Position numbers and translations under genes: made by a program
Notes under the pieces: model-generated
What the model saw: the letters and a program-made list of their open reading frames with translations, nothing else
Told to the model about the DNA's origin: nothing
The model's database searches: none
DNA from: Chloroflexota bacterium
Lineage (GTDB): Bacteria > Chloroflexota > Anaerolineae > UBA1429
Length of the DNA stretch: 42,299 nt
Direction of reading: 5' to 3'
NCBI GenBank assembly: GCA_012728955.1
Contig: JAAYED010000037.1
Location: 1 to 42,299 of the forward strand
In this document: positions 23,405-30,761 of the stretch, piece after piece
Position numbering within the stretch: the first letter of the stretch is position 1
How the letters are laid out: each line of letters begins with the position of its first letter

Positions 23405-24790
23405 GTGGAAACATCCGCCTCCTCTCGTCGTGCCGCACTGATCGCCGTGACCATGATGTCGCTGGCCTCGCCCTTTATGCTCTCGGGCGTCAACATCGCC
23501 CTGCCCACCATCGGCGCCGAGTTTGGCACCAGCGCCGTGCTGCTCACCTGGATGTCCACTGCCTACAGTCTGGCCACCGCCATGCTGCTGCTGCCCAGCG
23601 GCAAGCTGGCGGACATCCACGGCCGCAAACGCATCTTTGCCTGGGGCGTTGCCGGCAGCGCCCTCTCGGCCCTGCTGTGCGCGCTGGCCCCCAGCGCGGC
23701 CCTGCTGCTGGTGTTCCGGGTGTTGCAGGGCATGTCGGCGGCGCTCTGTTTCAGCACCGGCACCGCCATCCTCACCTCGGTCTATCCCGCCAGCGAGCGA
23801 GGCCGCGTGCTGGGCATCAACACCGCCGCGGTCTACTCTGGCCTCTCCATCGGCCCCTTTGTGGGCGGACTGATCGTGCAGCACTGGGGCTGGCGCGCCA
23901 TTTTCTGGATCACAGTGCCCGTGGCCCTGCTGACCCTCTGGTTCACCCTCAACCGTGTACACGCCGAGTGGGCCGATTCGCCCGATGACGTCTTTGATCT
24001 GCCGGGCTCGCTGCTCTACGCCGCCGCGGTGGTGGCGTTGATCGTCGGCTTTGGCCAGCTGCCCAGCCTGCGCGGCCTGCTGATCCTCCTGCTGGGCGTG
24101 GCCCTTACCGCCGCCTTTTTGCACACCCAGGCCCGCAAAGAGACCCCGCTGCTGGACCTGAACATCTTTCGCGGCAACCGGGTCTTTACCATGTCCTCCC
24201 TGGCAGCGCTGGCCAACTATGCGGCCACCGCCTCGGTAACCTACCTGCTCAGCCTGTATCTGCAGTACATCGAGGCCCTCTCCCCCGCCCAGGCCGGCCT
24301 GATCATGGTGTCGCAGCCCATCGTGCAGACCATCGTCTCGCCCATGGCGGGCAGCCTCTCGGACCGCGTGCAGGCGCGCCTGGTGGCCAGCGCAGGCATG
24401 GCGCTCACCGCGCTGGGCATCGTCCTGCTGACCTTTTTGTCCCTGGACACCCCCATGACCCTGGTGATCGTGGCCCTGGTGGTGCTGGGGCTGGGCTTTG
24501 GACTCTTTTCCTCGCCCAACACCAGCGCCCTGATGGGCGCCGTGGAGCGCCGGCACTATGCGGTGGCCTCGGGGCTCGTCTCGCTGATGCGCACCTTTGG
24601 CCAGATGGTGAGCATGGGCATGGTGATCATCCTCTTTGCCGTAAACCTGGGGGAAGCCGCCATCACGCCGGCTCTGTATCCCCGTTTTCTCACCAGCATG
24701 CGCCAGATCCTGGTGATCTCGGCGGTGCTCTGCGGACTGGGGGTCTTTGCCTCACTGGCACGGGGCAACAACCACCCGGACCGGCCGTGA
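23405..24790 (+). CDS. MFS exporter, DHA2 (14-TM) type (461 aa)
   Basis: A drug:H+ antiporter-like permease. Hydrophobic helices span the whole length. Between the second and third is the MFS motif A, LPSGKLADIHGRKRIFAWGV; motif B lies in LLLVFRVLQGMSAAL; the antiporter motif C is similar to INTAAVYSGLSIGPFVGG followed by WGWRAIFWITVPVALL, which is characteristic of the DHA2 group. The start is a GTG at 23405 with GGGAG 7 nt upstream; the earlier part of the frame has no hydrophobic character and covers the promoter. It is followed after 40 bp by an alpha/beta hydrolase gene and may form an operon with it. The substrate is unknown. Confidence 0.88.
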   Translation: METSASSRRAALIAVTMMSLASPFMLSGVNIALPTIGAEFGTSAVLLTWMSTAYSLATAMLLLPSGKLADIHGRKRIFAWGVAGSALSALLCALAPSAALLLVFRVLQGMSAALCFSTGTAILTSVYPASERGRVLGINTAAVYSGLSIGPFVGGLIVQHWGWRAIFWITVPVALLTLWFTLNRVHAEWADSPDDVFDLPGSLLYAAAVVALIVGFGQLPSLRGLLILLLGVALTAAFLHTQARKETPLLDLNIFRGNRVFTMSSLAALANYAATASVTYLLSLYLQYIEALSPAQAGLIMVSQPIVQTIVSPMAGSLSDRVQARLVASAGMALTALGIVLLTFLSLDTPMTLVIVALVVLGLGFGLFSSPNTSALMGAVERRHYAVASGLVSLMRTFGQMVSMGMVIILFAVNLGEAAITPALYPRFLTSMRQILVISAVLCGLGVFASLARGNNHPDRP

Positions 24791-24830
24791 GGACCCTGTG
24801 CCTGCACCACAACATCCTTGGGAGGAACCG

Positions 24831-25631
24831 ATGGACCACTGGACGGAAGGCGACATCATCACCAACGGCATGCGCATGCACTACTACCGCACCGGCGGCA
24901 ACAAGCCGCCCCTGGTGCTGTGCCATGGCTTTACGGACAGCGGCCGCTGCTGGACGGCGGCGGCGCAGGCCCTGCAGGATGCCTGGGACGTGATCATGAT
25001 CGATGCCCGCGGGCACGGCCAATCCGAGGCTCCCGAGGGCGACTATGGACCGGTGACCATGGCCACCGACCTGGCCGGCCTGGTGCAGGGGCTGGGGCTG
25101 GGGCGCCCCCTGGTGATGGGGCATTCCATGGGGGCGGCCACCACCCTGAACCTTTGCGTGCACTTTCCGGAACTGGTGAGCCGCGCCATCCTGGAGGACG
25201 GCGGGGCCTATGACATCACCGCACTGCGGGATCCCGCCACCGCCGCGCCACCCAACCCGGTGGAACAGTGGCAGGGCAAGACACTGGAGGAGGTGCTCGC
25301 CGTGGGGCGGGCACAATCGCCTCAGTGGAGCGAGGCCGAGCTGGCCCCCTGGGCCCAGGCCAAGCTGGACCTCAAGGCGCAGGCCGTGGCCGTGATGGCG
25401 CGCCCGCGGCCCCCCTGGCGCGAGGCCTTTGCCGCCGTGCGCTGCCCCCTGCTGCTCATCCGCGCCGATAACGCCCTGGGCGGCATCGTGACGCCGGAGA
25501 ACGCCGCCGAGGCGCAGCGGCTCAATCCGCTGGTGCAGGTGGCCCACATCGCCGGCGCGGGACACAACGTGCGCCGGGACCAGTTCCAGGCCTTTATCAG
25601 CACGGTGCGGGCCTTTCTCAGCCAGGCCTGA
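24831..25631 (+). CDS. alpha/beta-hydrolase, tandem family copy 1 (266 aa)
   Basis: A cytoplasmic alpha/beta-hydrolase of the epoxide-hydrolase/lipase-like type. It starts MDHWTEGDIITNGMRMHYYR, has the oxyanion strand VLCHGFTDSG, the nucleophile elbow MGHSMG with Ser99, an aspartate in IRADNALGG and the histidine in GAGHNVRR. The ATG has GGAGG 5 nt upstream. It is closely related to the genes at 26785 and 27627 but more divergent from them than they are from each other. It follows the MFS gene, while the other copies lie beyond a 600-bp gene-poor stretch and an oppositely oriented gene. The substrate is unknown. Confidence 0.85.
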   Translation: MDHWTEGDIITNGMRMHYYRTGGNKPPLVLCHGFTDSGRCWTAAAQALQDAWDVIMIDARGHGQSEAPEGDYGPVTMATDLAGLVQGLGLGRPLVMGHSMGAATTLNLCVHFPELVSRAILEDGGAYDITALRDPATAAPPNPVEQWQGKTLEEVLAVGRAQSPQWSEAELAPWAQAKLDLKAQAVAVMARPRPPWREAFAAVRCPLLLIRADNALGGIVTPENAAEAQRLNPLVQVAHIAGAGHNVRRDQFQAFISTVRAFLSQA

Positions 25632-26230
25632 GCCAGAGAAACCCGCTCCGGCGCACCGGATCGCCTGCGTCCTGCATCGACAGGCCTCCGGGACAGCTGG
25701 ATGCCGGGTCATCGAGTGACCCAAACGGGGAGTCTTGCCGTGCGCCTCCCTTCCGCCCTGCTCGGCGTTCTGTCCTTGCTGCCCAGTCTCCAAACTGCCG
25801 ACGAACTGGGCGCGCAGGCGGCTCCGCAGGGCCTGGCAATCCGACTGCCCTGGTCTTTTGCCCTGGTTGGCGCCGCTGGCCGATCCTGCTGATCCTCGCT
25901 GGCAGGACGATGCAAGAGTGGGGGCGGTCCAATCTGTCAGCATGGGTGTCGGCCCTGGTTGCCCCTGCCGGGCATGACGGGCCGGGCACCTCAGTTGAGT
26001 TCCTTGCGCAACAGGACAATTGGGCGTGGAGCCAGAGCGGCGGAAAACGCCTCGCTGCACACGTCCCGCTTCGCCTGCCGGGCTTGACAAGCCTACTGCC
26101 CCCCAGTGGCGCGCAAGGGTCTGCCGGGAACGGGGTGCAGAGGTTAAGCGCCGGGAGGCGATGGGTGGCGGGCGGTTCGCGCAACACCTTTCGCGGAATG
26201 CCCGATCCGCGCCTCCCTGGCGCTGTGTGG
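25632..26230. other. gene-poor segment between hydrolase copies
   Basis: Frames on both strands are short or rich in Arg, Pro and Ser, and none shows a domain, a good start site or a protein-like hydrophobic pattern. GC content and codon-position bias look weaker than in the flanking genes. There is an imperfect repeat of ggtca/tgacc type near 25708-25723 but no array, RNA gene or insertion-sequence end is seen. It may be decayed coding sequence. Confidence 0.45.
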
Positions 26231-26620
26231 TCAGCTCAGATACTGGTTGAGCCCGGATTCGAACATCTGGCTGAAATCGCGGTGCCACAGGTCCATCACG
26301 CTGCCAAAGCCCACCCGATCATAGGGCGGCAGATACAGCATCTCGGCGGCGAAATCAAACTCGTCGTCCACATAGTAGCGCACCACCGCCGCCCTGGCGT
26401 TGAGGGCATTGATGGCCTCCAGAAAGGCCTCGCGCTCTACCAGGGCCTGCGGCCTGGTGCCGTACCAGGCGGTCATCAGGCAGCCGCCCAGATACATGCG
26501 CATGGTAAAGTCGGCTCGCGAAGGGTGGCTCATGCGCAGCACCTCGCCGCTCTCGTTGGGCTCGGCCTGATATCCCAAAAAGGCCAGGTGGCCCGCCAGT
26601 TGCTCCAGAAATGGATCCAT
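26231..26620 (-). CDS. YbjN / type III secretion chaperone-like small protein (129 aa)
   Basis: The protein has an alpha-beta-beta-beta-alpha layout: MDPFLEQLAGHLAFLGYQAE, strands around EVLRMSHPSRADFTMRMY and LMTAWYGTRPQA, a helix (EREAFLEAINALNARAA), two strands (VRYYVDDEFDFAAEMLYLP) and a final helix with an aromatic-rich end. This pattern fits the YbjN/CesT-like superfamily, often annotated as sensory-transduction regulator, without a proven function. The ribosome binding site is weak (GGGGG 4 nt before the ATG). It has its own promoter, divergent from the second hydrolase copy. Confidence 0.6.
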   Translation of the reverse strand: MDPFLEQLAGHLAFLGYQAEPNESGEVLRMSHPSRADFTMRMYLGGCLMTAWYGTRPQALVEREAFLEAINALNARAAVVRYYVDDEFDFAAEMLYLPPYDRVGFGSVMDLWHRDFSQMFESGLNQYLS

Positions 26621-26649
26621 TCTGCCCCCGTTCTGCCTGCCTGCGGGGC

Positions 26650-26677
26650 ATTATAGCAGCCCGCCCGGGGGAGCCAA
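26650..26677 (-). promoter_or_regulatory. promoter for the YbjN-like gene
   Basis: TTGGCT (26672-26677) and a perfect TATAAT (26650-26655) are 16 bp apart on the minus strand, about 30 bp before the ATG. Confidence 0.7.
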
Positions 26678-26716
26678 GCGCTGCGACCCGGTGCCACCGC
26701 CGGGTACGAAAAACAC

Positions 26717-26745
26717 TTGACGGGCGGCGGTCCCACTGTTACGCT
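26717..26745 (+). promoter_or_regulatory. promoter for hydrolase copies 2 and 3
   Basis: TTGACG (26717-26722) and TACGCT (26740-26745) are 17 bp apart, about 40 bp before the ATG at 26785. It faces away from the YbjN-like gene promoter. Confidence 0.55.
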
Positions 26746-26784
26746 CGTACGGTATTCACCTTTCACAGCCGAGAGGAGTGCGCC

Positions 26785-27600
26785 ATGAAGCAGTGGACAG
26801 AGGGCGACGTCATCACCAACGGCATTCGCATGCACTATTACCGCACCGGTTGCGGCGACAAGCCCGCCCTGGTGCTGGCCCACGGCGGGTCCGACAACGG
26901 GCTCTGCTGGACGCGGGTGGCACGGGCGCTGGAGCAGGATTATGACATTGTCATGATCGACGCCCGCAACCACGGCAAGTCCGAATCCACCCGCGGCCCC
27001 AGCGGTCCGGACGACCAGGGCGACGACCTGGCGGGGCTGATCGTGGCCCTGCAGCTGGACAAGCCCGCGGTGATGGGCCACTCCATGGGAGGCGGCGCCA
27101 CCCTGTCGCTGGCCTCTAACCATCCCGATCTGCTCAGCCGCGCCATTCTGGAGGACTCGGGCCCCTACGAGTTTGACCCCTCACGCTTTACCCCCGAGGC
27201 CATGGCCCGCATGCGCACCTCCATCCAGGAGCTGCAGCAGCTCACCCGTGACGAGATCATCGCCAGGGGGCACCAGCAGTCGCCCACCTGGCACGAGGAT
27301 GAGCTGGGCCCCTGGGCGGACAGCAAACTGCAGGCCAATGCCGAAAGCATGGGCCGCTACAGCCCCCGGGTGGTGAGCTGGCGCGACAATTTTGCACGCA
27401 CCACCTGCCCCATTCTGGTGATCCGCGCCGATAACGACCGTGGGGCCATGGTGACCCCGGAACTGGCCGCCGAGGCCGCACGCACCTTTGCCAATGTCGA
27501 GATCGCCCATGTGCCCGGCGCCGGCCACAATGTGCGCCGCGAGAATTATGACGGCTTTATGGCTGCCGTCACCGCCTTTCTCGCCAAGACCGCCCGCTGA
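26785..27600 (+). CDS. alpha/beta-hydrolase, tandem family copy 2 (271 aa)
   Basis: The start MKQWTEGDVITNGIRMHYYR is nearly the same as in copies 1 and 3. It has an oxyanion strand VLAHGGSDNGLCWT (HGGS in place of the HGFS/HGFT of its sisters), nucleophile elbow MGHSMGGGATLSL, an aspartate in IRADNDRGAM and histidine in GAGHNVRREN. The ATG has AGGAG 6 nt upstream. Copy 3 follows after 26 bp on the same transcript. The shared WTEGD...TNGIRMHYY N-terminus defines this small family; the reaction is not known. Confidence 0.86.
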   Translation: MKQWTEGDVITNGIRMHYYRTGCGDKPALVLAHGGSDNGLCWTRVARALEQDYDIVMIDARNHGKSESTRGPSGPDDQGDDLAGLIVALQLDKPAVMGHSMGGGATLSLASNHPDLLSRAILEDSGPYEFDPSRFTPEAMARMRTSIQELQQLTRDEIIARGHQQSPTWHEDELGPWADSKLQANAESMGRYSPRVVSWRDNFARTTCPILVIRADNDRGAMVTPELAAEAARTFANVEIAHVPGAGHNVRRENYDGFMAAVTAFLAKTAR

Positions 27601-27626
27601 TCCATACCAATCGAGAGGAGACCATC

Positions 27627-28433
27627 ATGTCGCAGAACTGGACCGAAGGGGACGTCCTGACCAACGGAATCCGCATGCATTATTACCGCACCGGGGGCGA
27701 CAAGCCCGCCCTGGTGCTGGCCCACGGCTTTTCAGACAATGGCCTCTGCTGGACGCCGGTGGCCAGGGTGCTGCAGGCGGACTATGACGTGATCATGATC
27801 GACGCCCGCAACCACGGCAAGTCCGAGGCGCCGGCAGGCCCGGGCGGCTCGCGTGCCCAGGGTGATGACCTGGCGGGGCTGATCGTGGCTCTCAAGCTGG
27901 ACAAGCCCGCCGTGATGGGCCACTCCATGGGAGGCGGCGCCACGCTGAACGCCGTGGCCAACCACCCGGGGCTGATCCGGCGCGCCATTCTGGAGGATTC
28001 GGGACCCAACGACCCGCGCCCGGCGCCCACGCCCGAGCAGCGCCGCCAGCGCACCGGATGGGCCGAAGAGCTCCAGACCAAGACCCGCGAAGAGATCATG
28101 GAGATCGGCCGCAAGCAGTCTCCCCTCTGGAGCGAGGAGGAGCTTGGCCCCTGGGCGGACTCGAAACTGCAGCTGAACATCAAGGCCGCCGCCCAGATCG
28201 GTACCCCCGGCGAGCCCTGGCGCGAGATATTCGCCCGGGTCACCTGCCCCATGCTGATTCTGCGCTCGGATAACGATCGCGGCAGCGGGGTGACCCCCGA
28301 GAATGCCGCCGAGGCCGAGCGGCTCTTTCCCTTGGTGCGCTCGGTGTACATCCCCGGCGCGGGCCACAACATCCGTCGGGAGAATTTCCCCGACTTTATG
28401 GCCGCAGTGACCGCCTTTCTGAAGGAAGACTAG
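27627..28433 (+). CDS. alpha/beta-hydrolase, tandem family copy 3 (268 aa)
   Basis: Begins MSQNWTEGDVLTNGIRMHYY and keeps every catalytic element of its neighbours: LAHGFSDNGLCWT, MGHSMGGGATLNA, LRSDNDRGSG and GAGHNIRREN. Most differences from copy 2 are in the cap region (about residues 130-180), where substrate selection usually lies, so the copies may have split substrates after duplication. The ATG at 27627 has GAGAGGAG 7 nt upstream. A weak GC-rich inverted repeat at 28451-28475 follows before the GH3 gene. Confidence 0.86.
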   Translation: MSQNWTEGDVLTNGIRMHYYRTGGDKPALVLAHGFSDNGLCWTPVARVLQADYDVIMIDARNHGKSEAPAGPGGSRAQGDDLAGLIVALKLDKPAVMGHSMGGGATLNAVANHPGLIRRAILEDSGPNDPRPAPTPEQRRQRTGWAEELQTKTREEIMEIGRKQSPLWSEEELGPWADSKLQLNIKAAAQIGTPGEPWREIFARVTCPMLILRSDNDRGSGVTPENAAEAERLFPLVRSVYIPGAGHNIRRENFPDFMAAVTAFLKED

Positions 28434-28502
28434 TCCCTCATCGCTAGCCTGCCGGGTCGCCATGCGCGGCCCGGCCCACGCCCATCCCACAGGAGCAGCC
28501 AG

Positions 28503-30320
28503 ATGGCAGGTTTAGAGACATCGGTCCCGCCGGACAGCTGGCGAGACCTTAACAAGAACGGACGACTGGACCCCTACGAGGATCCCCGCCGCCCCGTGGC
28601 GGAGCGTGTGGAGGACCTGCTGGGTCAGATGACCCTGGAGGAAAAGGCCGGCCTCATGTTCCACACCATGCTGGGCGCCAACGAGGACGGCACCCTGGCG
28701 GAGGGTGTGGACCGCATGGGGCGCCAAGGCACCAGCGAGATGGTGCTGGGGCGGCACATGAACCATTTCAACATGCACGCCCTGCCCTCGCCGCGGCTGG
28801 CTGCCCAGTGGTACAACCGCCTGCAGGCCCTGGCGGAGAGCACACGGCTGGGCATCCCCATCACCCTGAGCAGCGATCCGCGCCACGCCTTTTCCAACGA
28901 CGTGCTCACCGCCGCGCGCGCCTCGGGTAACTCGCAGTGGCCCGAGCCCATCGGGCTGGCCGCCATCGGCGACCCGGATTTGGTGGAGCAGTTTGCCGAT
29001 ATCGCCCGCCAAGAGTACCTCGCCACCGGCCTGCGAGTGGCCCTGCACCCCATGGCCGACCTGGCCACCGAACCGCGCTGGGGGCGCATCAGCGGCACCT
29101 TTGGCGAGGATGCCGCGCTCTCCTCACGGCTCACCGCCGCCTACATCCGCGGCTTTCAGGGCGAGACCTTGGGGCCTGACTCGGTCGCCTGCATGACCAA
29201 GCACTTTCCCGGGGGAGGCCCCCAGCTGGACGGGCTGGACGCCCACTTTCCCTGGGGCAAGGAGCAGGTCTACCCGGGAGGCGCCTTTGACTATCATCTG
29301 ATCCCCTTTGAGGCGGCCTTTGCCGCTGGAACCAGCCAGATCATGCCCTACTATGGTCAACCGATCGGGCTGGAGGGCATCGAAGAGGTGGGATTTTCCT
29401 TTAACAAGGCGGTCATTACCGGCCTGCTGCGTGAGCGCTATGGCTTTGACGGCATCGTCTGCACCGACTGGGGCCTGCTCGTCACCCGCGAGTTTGGCGG
29501 CACGGTGATGGAGGCCCGCGCCTGGGGCGTGGAGGGCCTCTCCACCGTGGAGCGCGCCGTGCGCTGCCTCGAGGCGGGGGTGGACCAGTTCGGTGGCGAA
29601 GCCTGCCCCGAGGTGATCGTGGAGGCGGTGCGGGCAGGCCTGGTGAGCGAGGCGCGCATCGATACCTCGGTGCGGCGCCTGCTCCGCGAAAAGTTTGTGC
29701 TGGGCCTGTTCGACAACCCGTACGTGGATCCCGATCAGGCGGAAGCCATCGTGGGCCGCAGCGACTTTGTGGCCGCCGGCGCCGCGGCACAGCGCCGCTC
29801 GTTGACGCTGCTCAAGAACGGCGCCGACCAGCCGGTGCTGCCACTGCGCGGGCGACCGCGGCTCTATCTGGAAAAGGTGGCCCCCGAGGCCGCCGCGGCC
29901 TACGGAGAGGTGGTGGAGAGCCCCGCCGAGGCCGATTTCATCCTGCTGCGTATGGAGGCTCCCTTTGAGCCCCGCGAGGGCTTTTTGGAGAGCCGCATCC
30001 ATGCGGGCCGGCTGGATCTGCCCGCCAAGGAGCGCCAGCGGCTGCTGGCCCTGATGGCGCAGGCCCCCACCATCGTCTGCATCCATCTCGACCGCCCCGC
30101 GGTGATCCCCGAGGTGGCGGCGGCCAGTGTGGCGCTGCTGGGCGAATATGGCGCCAGCGACGACGCGCTGCTGGACGTGGTGTTCGGCCGCGCCCAGCCC
30201 GAGGGACGCCTGCCCTTTGAGCTGCCCTCCAGTATGGAAGCGGTAGAAGCCCAGGCGGAGGACCTGCCCCACGATTCGGCGGATCCGCTGTTCCCCTTTG
30301 GCTTTGGCCTGCGCTACTGA
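28503..30320 (+). CDS. glycoside hydrolase family 3 beta-glycosidase (605 aa)
   Basis: GH3 enzymes remove beta-linked glucose, xylose or related residues from oligosaccharide ends. The protein has the (beta/alpha)8 domain with the KH motif (Lys233-His234 in CMTKHFPGGG) and the nucleophile Asp322 in GFDGIVCTDWG, then the alpha/beta sandwich beginning around TLLKNG and ending LFPFGFGLRY. No signal peptide is visible, so it probably acts inside the cell on imported oligosaccharides. Residues 15-26 form a textbook EF-hand calcium loop (DLNKNGRLDPYE), as in a GH3 subgroup of Bacteroidota and Chloroflexota. The C-terminal fibronectin-like domain is missing. The ATG has AGGAG 7 nt upstream. Exact sugar specificity is not readable. 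Confidence 0.92.
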   Translation: MAGLETSVPPDSWRDLNKNGRLDPYEDPRRPVAERVEDLLGQMTLEEKAGLMFHTMLGANEDGTLAEGVDRMGRQGTSEMVLGRHMNHFNMHALPSPRLAAQWYNRLQALAESTRLGIPITLSSDPRHAFSNDVLTAARASGNSQWPEPIGLAAIGDPDLVEQFADIARQEYLATGLRVALHPMADLATEPRWGRISGTFGEDAALSSRLTAAYIRGFQGETLGPDSVACMTKHFPGGGPQLDGLDAHFPWGKEQVYPGGAFDYHLIPFEAAFAAGTSQIMPYYGQPIGLEGIEEVGFSFNKAVITGLLRERYGFDGIVCTDWGLLVTREFGGTVMEARAWGVEGLSTVERAVRCLEAGVDQFGGEACPEVIVEAVRAGLVSEARIDTSVRRLLREKFVLGLFDNPYVDPDQAEAIVGRSDFVAAGAAAQRRSLTLLKNGADQPVLPLRGRPRLYLEKVAPEAAAAYGEVVESPAEADFILLRMEAPFEPREGFLESRIHAGRLDLPAKERQRLLALMAQAPTIVCIHLDRPAVIPEVAAASVALLGEYGASDDALLDVVFGRAQPEGRLPFELPSSMEAVEAQAEDLPHDSADPLFPFGFGLRY

Positions 30321-30342
30321 GGCTGGAGAGAGGATCGGTTGA

Positions 30343-30384
30343 GGCACCCGTTCCGCGGGCTGTGCGGCCGGCGGAACGGGTGCC
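30343..30384 (+). terminator. terminator after the GH3 gene
   Basis: A perfect 14-bp stem (ggcacccgttccgc / gcggaacgggtgcc) with a 14-nt loop begins 22 bp past the stop. The T-tract is poor, but the stem is strong. Confidence 0.65.
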
Positions 30385-30672
30385 TGCTCCGCTGGGGAGA
30401 GTGGGGCGCGCCAGCGACAGACCCTGTGGGAGCGACGGCTCCCGGCACCGCTCTTCTTTGGTGAGCACTGTGCATGCGTCCTGTGGCAACCGGACGTCCG
30501 GTGGCGCCCCGCGCTGCAAACATCGCCGCCCGAGCGGCGGCTCCCGGCGGGAGGGCGGGCTCTCCCGCACCCTCTCCCTTCGCAGACCAGTCTGGAGCGT
30601 CCGGCGTCCCGTGGCAGCCCCTGCCCGCTGCCCAGCCTGCACACCGCCTCGCACCCTCCTGCGCGCTGCCGA
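30385..30672. other. intergenic segment upstream of the uidA promoter
   Basis: No reading frame with a domain or ribosome binding site is found. It holds several short GC-rich hairpins, for example gggagc/gctccc at 30428-30443, and two copies of ggctcccgg (near 30437 and 30537). No conserved RNA is recognised. Confidence 0.4.
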
Positions 30673-30701
30673 TTGACAATGGCCCCGCATGCGGGCACTA
30701 T
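30673..30701 (+). promoter_or_regulatory. promoter with embedded palindrome for the hexuronate operon
   Basis: TTGACA (30673-30678) is followed after 17 bp by CACTAT (30696-30701), a weak -10. The spacer contains the perfect 12-bp palindrome cccgcatgcggg (30684-30695). A repressor bound there would block polymerase, which would suit an inducible sugar-acid operon. Confidence 0.5.
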
Positions 30702-30761
30702 TCCCCCGTCGGCGTGCGACCAGCGCCTTGGTCCGAGCCGGTAGCCTCCGGGGGGATTGGC

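Noticed and set aside
23150-24556. 468-codon minus-strand open frame
   Set aside because: Antisense to the MFS transporter, with a Gly/Gln/His-rich composition and no motif.
24690-26288. 532-codon minus-strand open frame covering the gene-poor gap
   Set aside because: About half is antisense to a real hydrolase, and the remainder has no domain or ribosome binding site.
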